DNA from: Adiantum capillus-veneris
Lineage: Eukaryota; Streptophyta; Polypodiopsida; Polypodiales; Pteridaceae
NCBI GenBank assembly: GCA_014529385.2
Contig: CM043945.1
Span: 140,160,241 to 140,224,240 of the forward strand
Length of the DNA stretch: 64,000 nucleotides
Direction of reading: 5' to 3'
Shown: one piece after another, positions 1 to 10,815 of the stretch
Position numbering within the stretch: position 1 is the stretch's first letter
How the letters are laid out: each line of letters begins with the position of its first letter
The notes under the pieces: generated by a model
Told to the model about the DNA's origin: nothing
The model's database searches: none
What the model saw: the letters and a program-made list of their open reading frames with translations, nothing else
Program-made: the position numbers and the translations under genes

Positions 1-203
1 CAGTGTACCGGATGTGAATGTGTAGGTTTGGGTCAATGTTTTGGCTTTTATTGTGCACTTGTTTGCTAATTCCTCTTGCTCTCTATTCTTTTATTTTTTT
101 GTGAGTATAAGGCCCTATATGTACATTCCCTAAGATTGGGAGATTGAGAGGTCAGGGAGGAAGGTTGAGAGGAGAATGAGTGAATGATGACTGTCAGCAA
201 ACA
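1..203 (-). repeat. Candidate 3' LTR start of element A (runs off the window)
   Basis: On the minus strand this begins TGTTTGCTGACAG directly after a purine-rich tract, the usual layout for an LTR start. Only about 200 bp are in the window. It does not match the candidate 5' LTR (21457-22110), so it could be a diverged or exchanged LTR, or belong to a different repeat. Confidence 0.35.
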
Positions 204-217
204 CTCCCCCCTTCCTT
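204..217 (-). other. Polypurine tract of element A
   Basis: Minus-strand AAGGAAGGGGGGAG immediately precedes a TG dinucleotide. Its place just after the last coding frame fits a plus-strand priming site. Element D has a very similar tract at 44841-44853. Confidence 0.55.
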
Positions 218-293
218 GGGTAGATCATACTATTTGAAATGAGCTCGTCACCCTTTGAAACCAATCGTTCCAGTTGGTACTAGGTGAGGATTT

Positions 294-440
294 TTACCAG
301 TAGTTTTCTATTACCTTAGGTGCCTCATCCAGTTGCAAGGGTGGTAAGGTACTCTCCCAGGATCGAACTTGAAGTGGTTCATCAAGTGATTCTTGAACAC
401 TGGGAGGTGTGAATTCCTTTGTAGCTTCATGAAGGTCCAC
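294..440 (-). pseudogene. Element A tail, 3'-terminal piece
   Basis: This minus-strand reading frame continues without a shift from 15711 once the copia insertion and one copy of its TATTG duplication are removed. It is rich in Pro, Glu and Ser and ends at a TAA at 294-296, about 80 bp before the polypurine tract. It is therefore the C-terminus of the gag-protease-tail product. No known domain is visible. Confidence 0.5.
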
Positions 441-445
441 TATTG
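441..445. other. Target-site duplication TATTG, left copy
   Basis: TATTG directly abuts the left end of the copia element; the matching copy is at 15706-15710. Confidence 0.9.
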
Positions 446-538
446 TGTAAATAATGAGGATGCAAGAGAGCTACACAAGACAAGCACAAAGCACACAGAG
501 ATGGAAAGCTTCTTCTTCTTCTTCTTCAGAGAAAAGAG

Positions 539-543
539 AGTAC
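539..543. other. Target-site duplication AGTAC, left copy
   Basis: AGTAC immediately precedes the gypsy 5' LTR. The second copy is at 10612-10616, and the empty-site sequence can be read in the other copia LTR near 15474. Confidence 0.95.
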
Positions 544-2528
544 TGAGTAGCGTTAAATGGTAACCTTGCATTTGCACTACATTTCGACTCAAATGTATAT
601 ATTTTTATCAAAGTTTTAACCTAGTGTTCATTATCTCTTTCCGTAATAGCCTTTTTCCATACAAACACCTTACCCTTATTAGATCTTTATGCATTTACAT
701 CATATTTCTCTCTTCATGCTGAATGTAAATAGTAAACTTAATTCTACTCTCCTAGTTTTTTTACTGCATATTCTTTTAACTAATTACCTTTACTAATTTA
801 AATACCTATCTACATCCCATAATTTGTAAATAAATAATTTATGGGCACTTATCTTACCCATCTTCTCTCAAGGGTAGGGTTAACCTTGTAGGCCTTCCCT
901 TCCCCACCACTATGTGACCCAAGTCTTGGATCATTTACTTATGTTGGTCAACAAATCTTAAATATAATGTATATCCCCAATAAATCAAACTTTATTGGAG
1001 CCTACCTCATTTGTTTAAGGTGGATTCCCTTTTGAAAAAAGCATGCTACACCTTGGATGCATGCTAAAGGGCCCCCTACAAGGAGACTTGGTTCAAAATG
1101 TGTTTTGGATGCATCTTGAACGCCTTAGCTCGTGGGTATACTTGAGGAACACTCCAAAATCAGCTTAAACACTTTGAGAAGGTCAACTTTGCCTTTTACA
1201 GCACCCAATTCTGAGTTACAGGCTGAAAGTTATGGTAAAAACAAGGTGTTGCGGACACTGTTACTGTAGGTCAAAGTTACAATCAGGTAAACCACAAAGG
1301 TGAAAAATTTTCTTGACTTCTCCAACATTCTAAAATACCAATGGGGAGTTAAAAACCACTTGCATGTGGAGGGGTCGGCTCAAGATGCTTCCAGAGACAC
1401 AACAAACAGGATGGGGACACTCTGCAAGAGCCACTGAAGGGACATCATGGTGGGGCCCACATACATTATCAACCCTTATGGAGCCTCCACGACCTAAAAG
1501 GCTATTTTTAATGAAAAAATAAGTCCCTTATTTGCATAATTGAAGGAATGGTCAAAAGGGAACCTAACTATGGTTAATTACCTACCCTAGTCAAGTTTAA
1601 CCTAACCCAAGGTCTTGTACAGCTATAAAAAGGCCCTTTGGCAAGCACAAAAATACACACACCCACTCCATTGATGCAAATAAGCTCCTCTAAGGTTAGG
1701 GAAGCCCTAATCTCTCTCTCCTATTGTCTCCCTATCCATTTCCTATGCTCGTTATCATAAGCGGCACCATAGAGAGAGCATCAATATGCTATTGCTACCA
1801 TTCTCTTGCAAACATTTCTCTTATCATACTCATCCCTAAATAAGGATTGCAGATTCTATATGAGAGCAAGGATATCAAGTTCAATGATCTATCTCATGGT
1901 TTGATCAACAAATTGTTGCAATTGGGGTGTCGTCGTCACACTTTTGCTCTAAACGCATGTAAAATTGGTAAGCCTATCTTGGCAGCTTCTCATATTTTGT
2001 GCTCATTGGGTTGCTTGTTTGTTGAGAAAGTTTTTTGTGCACCATGGTGTCTATTTGCTTGGCTTCTCTCCTTATGTTGTGTGTAAGTAAGTCTTGGGGC
2101 TGCATAGATAGAGAAGAGCTCTCTATGCATGCCGCCTTATGTGTGTAAGTAGTCTCTTCTTTTGGGAAAGGAAAGGAGTTGTCAAGTATTTTTGCATTAT
2201 GGTGTTTTCAGTTTTGAGGTTTTGTGATTGCTTTTCTTAGAAGTATATGAGCACTAATATGGTTAAGGTCAATCTTTGCATGTGAGTTTGTGCAGTGTTC
2301 AAAGGGATTGCTTAAGGAGTGTGTGTTGAATGGTTGAAGGGCATTTTGTGTTGAAGCACATAAGGAAGGTGTGAGTGTGTGTGTGTGTTGTATATGGTTT
2401 GTTTTGGTTTCCTTCTTTCTCCATAAAAGAGGGTGGTGCCCCTAAGAAATATGCGTGTGTAGGGTCTCACGGAGTGGTTGTCTTGTGGGAGCCTTGAGTT
2501 GAGCCCCATCTTAAAAAATCCGCTCTCA
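544..2528 (+). repeat. 5' LTR of the Tat-like gypsy element
   Basis: The LTR starts TGAGTAGCG and ends CGCTCTCA, is 1985 bp long, and matches 8633-10611. A TATAAAAA box is at 1624-1631. The 79-codon open frame within it (1847-2086) starts with TTG and is not called as a gene. Confidence 0.97.
1624..1631 (+). promoter_or_regulatory. LTR TATA box
   Basis: TATAAAAA lies about two thirds through the LTR, with CTATAAAAAGGCC context typical of plant class II promoters. The same motif is at 9713-9720 in the 3' LTR. Transcription would start about 30 bp downstream, setting the U3/R border near 1655. Confidence 0.7.
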
Positions 2529-2534
2529 TAAAAG

Positions 2535-2551
2535 TGGTGCGCCCACGGAGG
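2535..2551 (+). other. Primer-binding site, Tat-like element
   Basis: TGGTGCGCCCACGGAGG begins 7 bp after the LTR end. The TGG start and GC-rich run fit a tRNA 3' end. It partly resembles a Lys-tRNA complement with an insertion, but I cannot assign the tRNA with confidence. Confidence 0.5.
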
Positions 2552-2580
2552 AACTTTCCTAATTGCCTTCTATTCTCTTC

Positions 2581-2793
2581 ATGAACAATAGAGTTGCACC
2601 ATATGCTTTTTATTTTTCACAACGCATCGGAATTAACATTTGTGTAGATCGCAATTTTTTTTACCAACAACGCATTGTTTTTATGTTTGGAGCAGAAAGA
2701 CTTGGTGAAATCTTGGCATCTCCAAATCCCATCATTCTTCCATTCATTAATTATGATGATTCATTTGATGTCCATGTTTTTATTTTGTTTTGA
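2581..2793 (+). CDS. Leader ORF a, 70 aa, paralogous to leader ORF b
   Basis: This ATG-started 70-residue frame lies between the primer site and gag. It aligns without gaps to the 70-residue frame at 2877-3089: 28 of 70 positions are identical by eye, and 21 of the last 35. The shared core has F-G-x-x-R-L-x-E-I, A-S-x-N-P-x-I-L-P-x-I-N-Y and a terminal D-V-x-x-F-I-L. The product is small, hydrophobic and aromatic-rich, with no recognised domain. It could be a short regulatory or membrane-associated peptide, or an upstream frame tuning gag-pol translation. Conserved length and residues argue against chance. Confidence 0.5.
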   Translation: MNNRVAPYAFYFSQRIGINICVDRNFFYQQRIVFMFGAERLGEILASPNPIILPFINYDDSFDVHVFILF

Positions 2794-2876
2794 GGCAGGG
2801 ACAAGAGGCGCTTAGATAGCGATCCACTCAAAGGAAACTTTCTTCAAGAGAAAGAAAAAGGAGAACACATTGTCAC

Positions 2877-3089
2877 ATGAACCAACCTGGAGCTGCTTCT
2901 CCTTTTACACCCATAGCTCGTCAATCTGTGCACATCATAATTACTACAAAATTTAGATTTCAAGCAACCATTAGGAGAATTTTTGGACCCACTCGCCTTA
3001 ATGAAATTAATGCCTCAATCAACCCTTTTATTTTGCCTATGATAAATTATGAACTAACACTTGATGTATATATTTTCATTTTGATGTGA
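2877..3089 (+). CDS. Leader ORF b, 70 aa, paralogous to leader ORF a
   Basis: This is the second of two tandem 70-codon frames in the leader, with an ATG start 84 bp after the first stop. Its TGA stop at 3087-3089 lies within the open upstream part of the gag-pol frame, whose first ATG is at 3143, so a ribosome ending here could reinitiate on gag-pol. The C-terminal half is the best conserved part of the pair. Function is unknown. Confidence 0.5.
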   Translation: MNQPGAASPFTPIARQSVHIIITTKFRFQATIRRIFGPTRLNEINASINPFILPMINYELTLDVYIFILM

Positions 3090-3142
3090 TCACTCATCGT
3101 AGTCAAAACTTTGTGGTACACAAACCTCCTTGTATTGTAAAA

Positions 3143-6100
3143 ATGTCAAGCACTTTTCCTACCTTTCATTCTAAAAATGGTGAGGATACACAAGAATTTC
3201 TGGATAATTTGGAGATGGCACACCTCATCCCTGGGAGAGATCAAGAAGAGGTAAAGCTGCGTGCTTTTCCACTCGTTCTCAAAGGGGAGGCTAAGGCATG
3301 GTACGAGGCCTTGCAACCTCAAAACAAAACCAATTGGGAGAGGCTACGTGCAATTTTTCTTGCCAAATTTGGGCAAGGAAATACTCCAGAGGGTCTTTGG
3401 AATTGTCTACTTCAACATAAACAGGTATTCCTTGAAGACTACCCATCTTATGAGGCCGTTTTCCTTAACCTATGGGATAGATGGGAGGCTACCTTACAAA
3501 ACCAAGGTGGTGCACCAAACTTTTTAAAGAAAGATAGGTTCATGGCTGGCTTGTATCCAATTTTGAAGACCAAGGTAGAGTTAAAATTCCCATCAACATT
3601 TGAGGAAGCACGTGAGGTGGCCATGGTCAAATTCAAGAAGTTCAATTTTCAAGCACATAGAACAAGGGAACTAAATGAAGTCATTGAGAGGGATTCTTCA
3701 CCAAGCATGGGAGCACAAGTTAGGGGCTCTCTTGCCCAAACTTCACAAATAGGGGAAGGATCACAACAAGAGATCTTGCAAAGATTAACTCAACAACTAG
3801 AGAGTCTCACCTTGAATCTAGTGCAGGGACTACCCCAACAACGACAACCAAGAGAAGGGAATCGCAATCAACGACGTCAAGCACAAGAGTTGAGATGCTG
3901 GAATTGCAACAAAGTTGGTCATGGCATGTATAATTGCCCTCACCCTCGAAGGCTTCCAGGGGACATATACCCTCCTAGACCCCCTCCACTCATGGTGCAA
4001 CAAGAGCATGCTCAAGCCCCGCAAATTCTTCGTCGACCACCACCACCTCCAGTGGCAAACATCCCTCCTGTCCCACCAGTGGAGGAAGAGAGGGGAGTAA
4101 ATGTCATAAAGCTGGAAGAGGAGATAGAGGTGAGCCCTATACATTTTGATGTTATGACAGCAAAAAAGCGCACAAGAGCACACAACAAGGATGAAGACAC
4201 AAGGAATGAAGAGTCAGAACCTGCAAGGAAGGAGAGGAAGAAAAAGTCAAAGAAGGAGGAAGGAGGTAAGAAGCAGAGGTCAAGGCGAAGGGAGATCGGC
4301 ATCAACGATTTTCCATTAGGAAAGAATATGGAACCCTACAACATCTTAGAAGATTTGCAAACTCAAAAGCCCAATATTTCTTGGCCTCAACTCCTACATC
4401 TATCACCCAAGGTGAGAAAGCACTGGTCCAAACTTGTAAGCACAAGACTCCCAAGAAAGAAAGAAAAGGTGACAGTAAAGGCATTGACTTCAAAGCCACA
4501 ACAAGATGTGGAACCTATTGTAGATGCTTATGTAAGGGGTAGGAAGGTATCCAATGTGTATGTTGATGGTGGAGCACAAATGTGTGTGATCACGGAAAGA
4601 GCCATGAATAGACTAGGGCTTGAAATCACTAAATCCTCTAATTGTCAAGCTAGGCTGGCCAAAAATGCAAGTGTGAAGTGCCTAGGGATCATCGAGAATG
4701 TAAAAGTTTTTGTATGTAATATAGATGCACGTGTGGACATGTATGTTATGCCAGCCAAGGGGGAGGGCTATCCCATCATCCTAGGGAGGCCTTGGCTCAT
4801 TGCTGTGAGTGCAGATCAAAAATGGGGACGAGGACAATTGATTCTCAAAAAGGGGCAACATGTAGTATACGATTGGCATGAAGGAAAGCAGCTCAACATC
4901 AACTATGAGACCACGGCTGATGAAGAAAGTGAAGAGAGTTTTGGCTCAAGCGACGAGGAAAGTTCAACCACTACATCCAATAGCAAAGAAGAATCATCTT
5001 TGGAGGTAATGGGAATCATCTTCAACACATCAAAAACTCCATCAATAGAGGTTGACCCAACAAAGGAGAAAACAAAGGATGACAAAGGTGACCACAAGCA
5101 CTTTGAAGACTTTGAGAGGATGTTTGCAAAAGATCTTACCCCTGAGGAGAAGCGGTCCTACATCGATATGCTCAAGAGGTATCCCAATTTGTTTATCACT
5201 GATTACTCACAAATTAGAGGTGTGGATGTTATAGAGCATGGCATAGAATTAAAACCAAGTACTAAACCTGTGGCTCAAAAGCTAAGGCGCCTAGGAAAAA
5301 TACAACAAGAGGCACTTTTGACAGAGGTTAACCGACTCCTCAAAGCTGGTTTCATTTACCCTGTGTCTAACTCTGAGTGGGTGTCCCCAATTGTAGTAAC
5401 CCCTAAAAAGAACGGAAAATGGAGGGTCTGTGTTGACTACAAACCGCTCAATGCTGCAACAAAGAGGGATCATTTTCCTCTTCCTTTCCAAGATGAAATC
5501 TTAAACGAAGTAGCCGGCTATGACTGTTACACAGTGTGTGATGGGTATTCAGGGTATTTTCAAATCAGAATAGCAGAAGAAGATCAGTTAAAAACCACTT
5601 TCATCACACCTTGGGGTTGCTTTGCCTATAGAGTGATGCCATTTGGGCTCACAAATGCTCCTAGTACCTTTATAAGGTTTACAACTCTTGTCTTTAAGCC
5701 CTTCTTTGGAAAGTCAATTAGGGTTTTTATGGATGACTTCTGTATCTATAGTATCCAAAGACTTCATTACCAAAAAGTTGAGGAGGGGCTTAGGAGGCTT
5801 CATCAATTTGGGGGACAGCTTAACCCTGAGAAGTGTCACATTGCAGAGTCACAAGTGGTATTGCTAGGTCATGTGGTTTCTTTGCAAGGAATTCAAGTGG
5901 ATCCATCAAAAGTAAATGCTCTCTTGTCACTACAACCACCAACGACAACCAAGGAGCTCATGACTTTCAACCACAAAGTAAGGTACATGTCTCGTTTCAT
6001 TCACCTTCTAGCGGAAGCTATTGCACCTTTGCACAAGCTAGCAAACAAACCCACATTTGAATGGAGAGAGGAACACGAATTATTCTTTACTGAAGTAAAG

Positions 6101-8455
6101 GGTATTCTCAACTCTCTTCCAACAATAATGCCACCAAATCCAAAGGATACATATTACATCATGCCAAGTGTAGGAATGGAGGCCATCGGTGTAGTTCTCA
6201 TGCAAAAAGACCCAAAAACATGCTACATGAGGCCAGTATACTTTGCAAGCAAAGTCATGACCGCTACAGAGAAGGGCTACACCGATATGGAGAAGGTGGT
6301 ATTCACAATTATGTTTGCGGTAAGAAAGTTCCGATCATATCTCTTACCTGCACCATTTGTCATTCTCACCATGGAAAACAATTTACCATATGTTGTGCAA
6401 CACATGAGCCTCTCATCTAGGATAGCCAAATGGGTTCTAGAACTTCAAGAGTTTGAATACACTTTTCTTGTGGAAGATAGCACAAGGGCAGGTCTTGCAG
6501 ACATTCTCACATACAAAGTGAGAGAAAGGAAAGAGTCACCAAAGGCAGGAGACAAAGCTACACCACAAAATAATGAGGAGGAGATGGACAATGCACACAT
6601 TTTGTGCTTTGATGGAGCTTACCGACGACAACACGATCAGGCAGCAGGGGGGGTTCTTATTCTAAGTCCACAAAGGGAAGTTCTTGTTAAGAAAGGTATC
6701 ACCTTGGAAAATGTTCATTCTAATAATGAGGCTGAGTATGTCACCTTAAAGTTGGGGCTTGAAGAATGCAGAAAACTTGGCATAGAAAGACTTATAATAA
6801 GAGGTGATTCCTTACTAGTTATTAGGCAAATCCAAGGGATATGGAAGTGCAAGAACCCTACTCTAGTGGAGTGGCTTAGACAGGTGAAGGCTTTGATAAA
6901 TAACTTTGAAGCTACACAGGTACAACATGTTGTGAGAACCCTCAACAAGGAAGCAGATTATCTCGCCAATGAGAAACTTCAGATCATGGTGGGAGGTGTG
7001 AAGCTCTACGAACCAAAGTACCAAGGCCAAGAGGAATTGAAGGACATCATATTTTTCCTCCAAACTGGTGAGTGCCCTAAACACTTGGATAAAGTGCAAA
7101 GGCATAGATTGGTAAAAAAGGCAACTCCTTACCAACTCATAGGATATGATTTATATCATAAAGGGAAAGATTTGGTGCTAAGAAGGGTGCCCTCTGTTCA
7201 AGAAATAGAGATAATCCTCTTTTCATGCCATGATGATGTCTGTGGGGGTCATTTTTCTCATGATATTACAAACAGGAAGATTTTGCAAGCAGGGTTTGTT
7301 TGGCCAAGTCTACATCGTGATGTCCAGCATTGGTGTAAGTCATGCAAAGGTTGTAAGATTGCTGGAAATCTACGACTCACTTACGAACCTCGAGTTCCAA
7401 TAATTTCGTATGGTCCTTTTGAGAAGTGGGGTGTGGATGCAATAGGCCCCTTACCTCGCACATCTACCGGGAAGGTCTTCATCATTGTGGGAGTAGATTA
7501 CATGACACGATGGGCGGAGGCAGCAAGTACAACACGAATTACAGCCGAGGAGGCATCAAAATTTATCTTTGATCACATATGCAGTAGATTCGGCACACCA
7601 TTAGAGATTTTGTCAGATCGTGGTCCAGGGTTTAGAGCAGAGCTCCTAGGTAATCTTTTGACAAAGTTAAAAGTCAAACATTTGCATTCTACACCTTACT
7701 ACCCTCAGTGCAATGGGTTGGTTGAAAAGGTGAATGGAATGATATGTAAGATCATTTCTAAGCAAGTTGCAGATCGACCAAACGACTGGGATCGTCATTT
7801 GACCGCAGCTCTATGGGCATACAGAACATCTTTCAAGGTATCCACTCAATTCACTCCTTTTCATTTGGTATATGGATAGGAGGCACTCCTTCCTATTGAG
7901 GTGGAGATTGCAAGCCTACGCATTCTCTCACGGGGAGCAAAGAGGCCAAAAGAAGCTTTGCAGGAAAGAATTTTAGATCTTCAACGACTTGAGCTTGATA
8001 GAGAAGAATCCATCGACTATTACATTGCCCAAGCCACAAGCCAAAGGGACAAAATCAACAAGAAGCTCAAGGGGAAAGGATTGAAGGAAGGTATGCTGGT
8101 TCTTCGCTATGATAACCGACTTGATACTCGACTTGACAAAAAGTTTTTGCAAAGATGGGAGGGACCTTTCATGATAAAAACAAAGTTTGGGAATGGTAAT
8201 TACAGATTAGCAGATTTATTAGGAAAACTCCACAAGACTAGAGTCAATGGATGGAGATTAAAGCCCTACTTTCAACGTATCAATCCGTTGATAGGAAGTC
8301 ATCTACCTACATTGTCTAAGCTCCAAATTGGCATGGCTCCCTTCGGCTTGGCAAATGCTCCACCTATTTTTAAAGCTTTGATGTGCAAAGAAGAACCAGC
8401 CTTGGAATCTCAACATACCCAAGGCAACCCTCCCATCTCCGATTTATGGGATTGA
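3143..8455 (+). pseudogene. gag-pol polyprotein of the Tat-like element, one nonsense codon
   Basis: I take the ATG at 3143; the frame is open upstream to 3086 but only with GTG. In order: a gag domain (residues ~10-170), CCHC knuckle C-x2-C-x4-H-x4-C (~252-265), retropepsin with D-G-G active site (~474) and ILGRPW, reverse transcriptase with FMDDF (~861), a degenerate first RNase H, a second archaeal-type RNase H (~1155-1275; FDGA, NNEAEY, GDS), then integrase with an HHCC finger and intact D-D-E (~1431, 1491, 1529). A TAG at 7877-7879 interrupts the frame in integrase just after the VYG motif; the same frame continues from 7880 to 8455 with the integrase C-terminus. The dual RNase H points to the Tat/Retand/Ogre side of Ty3/gypsy. 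Confidence 0.93.
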
Positions 8456-8496
8456 GGTAATGAAAAGCAGGTCTAATGGAGTAAAAGAGTGTATAT

Positions 8497-8632
8497 CACT
8501 CCTCCTTTTTTTAGAAAAATAAGGAAAAAAGAAAAAAAAAGAAGAAAAAAAAAGAAAGAAAAGAAAAAAGAAAAAACTCTTTTGTTTCATCTAGGAGCAT
8601 GAATGATCCTAGATGAAGGGGGAGGGCTAATA
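8497..8632 (+). other. A/G-rich tract and polypurine tract before the 3' LTR
   Basis: After the pol stop there is an almost pure A/G stretch (about 8508-8576), a spacer, and then AGATGAAGGGGGAGGG followed by CTAATA and the LTR TG at 8633. The last purine run is the probable plus-strand primer. Confidence 0.75.
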
Positions 8633-10611
8633 TGAGTAGCGTTAAATGGTAACCTTGCATTTGCACTACATTTCTACTCAAATGTATATATTTTTATCAA
8701 AGTTTTAACCTAGTGTTCATTCTCTCTTTCCGTAATAGCCTTTTTCCATACAAACACCCTACCCTTATTAGATCTTTATGCATTTACATCATATTTCTCT
8801 CTTCATGCTGAATGTAAATAGTAAACTTAATTCTACTCTCCTAGTTTTTTTATTGCATATTCTTTTAACTAATTACCTTTACTAATTTAAATACGTATCT
8901 ACATCCCATAATTTGTAAATAAATAATTTATGGGCACTTATCTTACCCATCTTCTCTCAAGGGTAGGGTTAACCTTGTAGGCCTTCCCTTCCCCACCACT
9001 ATGTGACCCAAGTCTTGGACCATTTACTTGTGTTGGTCAACAAATCTTAAATATAATGTATATCCCCAATAAATCAAACTTTATTGGAGCCTACCTCATT
9101 TGTTTAAGGTGGATTCCCTTTTGAAAAAAGCATGCTACACCTTGGATGCATGCTAAAGAGCCCCCTACAAGGAGACTTGGTTCAAAAGGTGTTTTGGATG
9201 CATCTTGAATGCCTTAGCTCGTGGGTATACTTGAGGAACACTCCAAAATCAGCTTAAACACTTTGAGAAGGTCAACTTTGCCTTTTACAGCACCCAATTC
9301 TGAGTTACAGGCTGAAAGTTATGGTAAAAACAAGGTGTTGCGGACACTGTTACTGTAGGTCAAAGTTACAATCAGGTAAACCACAAAGGTGAAAAATTTT
9401 CTTGACTTCTCCAACATTCTAAAATACCAATGGGGAGTTAAAAACCACTTGCATGTGGAGGGGTCGGCTCAAGATGCTTCCAGAGACACAACAAACAGGA
9501 TGGGGACACTCTGCAAGAGCCACTGAAGGGACATCATGGTGGGGCCCACATACATTATCAACCCTTATGGAGCCTCCACGACCTAAAAGGCTATTTTTAA
9601 TGAAAAAATAAGTCCCTTATTTGCATAATTGAAGGAATGGTCAAAAGGGAACCTAACTATGGTTAATTACCTACCCTAGTCAAGTTTAACCTAACCCAAG
9701 GTCTTGTACAGCTATAAAAAGGCCCTTTGGCAAGCACAAAAATACACACACCTACTCCATTGATGCAAATAATCTCCTCTAAGGTTAGGGAAGCCCTAAT
9801 CTCTCTCTCCTCTTGTCTCCCTATCCATTTCCTACGCTCGCTATCATAAGCGGCACCATAGAGAGAGCATCAATATGCTATTGCTACCATTCTCTTGCAA
9901 ACATTTCTCTTATCATACTCATCCCTAAATAAGGATTGCAGATTCTATATGAGAGCAAGGATATCAAGTTCAATGATCTATCTCATGGTTTGATCAACAA
10001 ATTGTTGCAATTGGGGTGTCGTCGTCACACTTTTGCTCTAAACGCATGTAAAATTGGTAAGCCTATCTTGGCAGCTTCTCATATTTTGTGCTCATTGGGT
10101 TGCTTGTTTGTGGAGAAAGTTTTTTGTGCACCACGGTGTCTATTTGCTTGGCTTCTCTCCTTATGTTGTGTGTAAGTAAGTCTTGGGGCTGCATAGATGG
10201 AGAAGAGCTCTCTATGCATGCCGCCTTATGTGTGTAAGTAGTCTCTTCTTTTGGGAAAGGAAAGGAGTTGTCAAGTATTTTTGCATTATGGTGTTTTAAG
10301 TTTTGAGGTTTTGTGATTGCTTTTCTTAGAAGTATATGAGCACTAATATGGTTAAGGTCAATCTTTGCATGTGAGTTTGTGCAGTGCTCAAAGGGATTGC
10401 TTAAGGAGTGTGTCTTGAATGGTTGAAGGGCATTTTGTGTTGAAGCACATAAGGAAGGTGTGTGTGTGTGTTGTATATGGTTTGTTTTGGTTTCCTTATT
10501 TCTCCATAAAAGAGGGTGGTGCCCCTAAGAAATATGCGTGTGTAGGGTCTCACGGAGTGGTTGTCTTGTGGGAGCCTTGAGTTGAGCTCCATTTAAAAAA
10601 ATCCGCTCTCA
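8633..10611 (+). repeat. 3' LTR of the Tat-like gypsy element
   Basis: A direct copy of 544-2528, TG...CA, 1979 bp. Differences are mostly transitions plus a shorter GT run near 10460. The TATA box is at 9713-9720. Confidence 0.97.
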
Positions 10612-10616
10612 AGTAC
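10612..10616. other. Target-site duplication AGTAC, right copy
   Basis: This matches 539-543 and is followed by the rest of the copia LTR from 10617. Confidence 0.95.
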
Positions 10617-10815
10617 AAAATGACTTAGTGCTAAAGTTTAAAAGTAGCACATATGTACATGCGGTCACTAAGTGTGAACTCACTAGAAGCGTACTAGGCT
10701 GGCACTATAAGTGTAGTGCAGCTGTAGAATCACTGGCAGAGATCCTCCGTGTCTGTCACCTAACTCGCCAGTGAGTAAATGTCGTAAGCGGCCAAGAACC
10801 GTAGTGGATGCCAGC

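Larger units (their letters stand above)
544..10611 (+). mobile_element. Tat-like Ty3/gypsy LTR retrotransposon, nearly intact
   Basis: Nearly identical LTRs (544-2528 and 8633-10611, TG...CA) are flanked by the 5-bp duplication AGTAC. The internal part holds a primer-binding site, two small paralogous leader ORFs, one long gag-pol frame with a dual RNase H, and a polypurine tract. By eye the LTRs differ at roughly two dozen positions in about 1980 bp plus a GT-repeat indel, so insertion is fairly recent. One TAG codon at 7877-7879 is the only obvious coding lesion. It lies inside the 3' LTR of the copia element, which dates it after the copia insertion. Confidence 0.97.

Noticed and set aside
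1847-2086. 79-codon frame present in both LTRs of the Tat-like element (also 9936-10175)
   Set aside because: It opens with TTG and has no early ATG; identity between copies follows from LTR identity, so it is not evidence of a gene.
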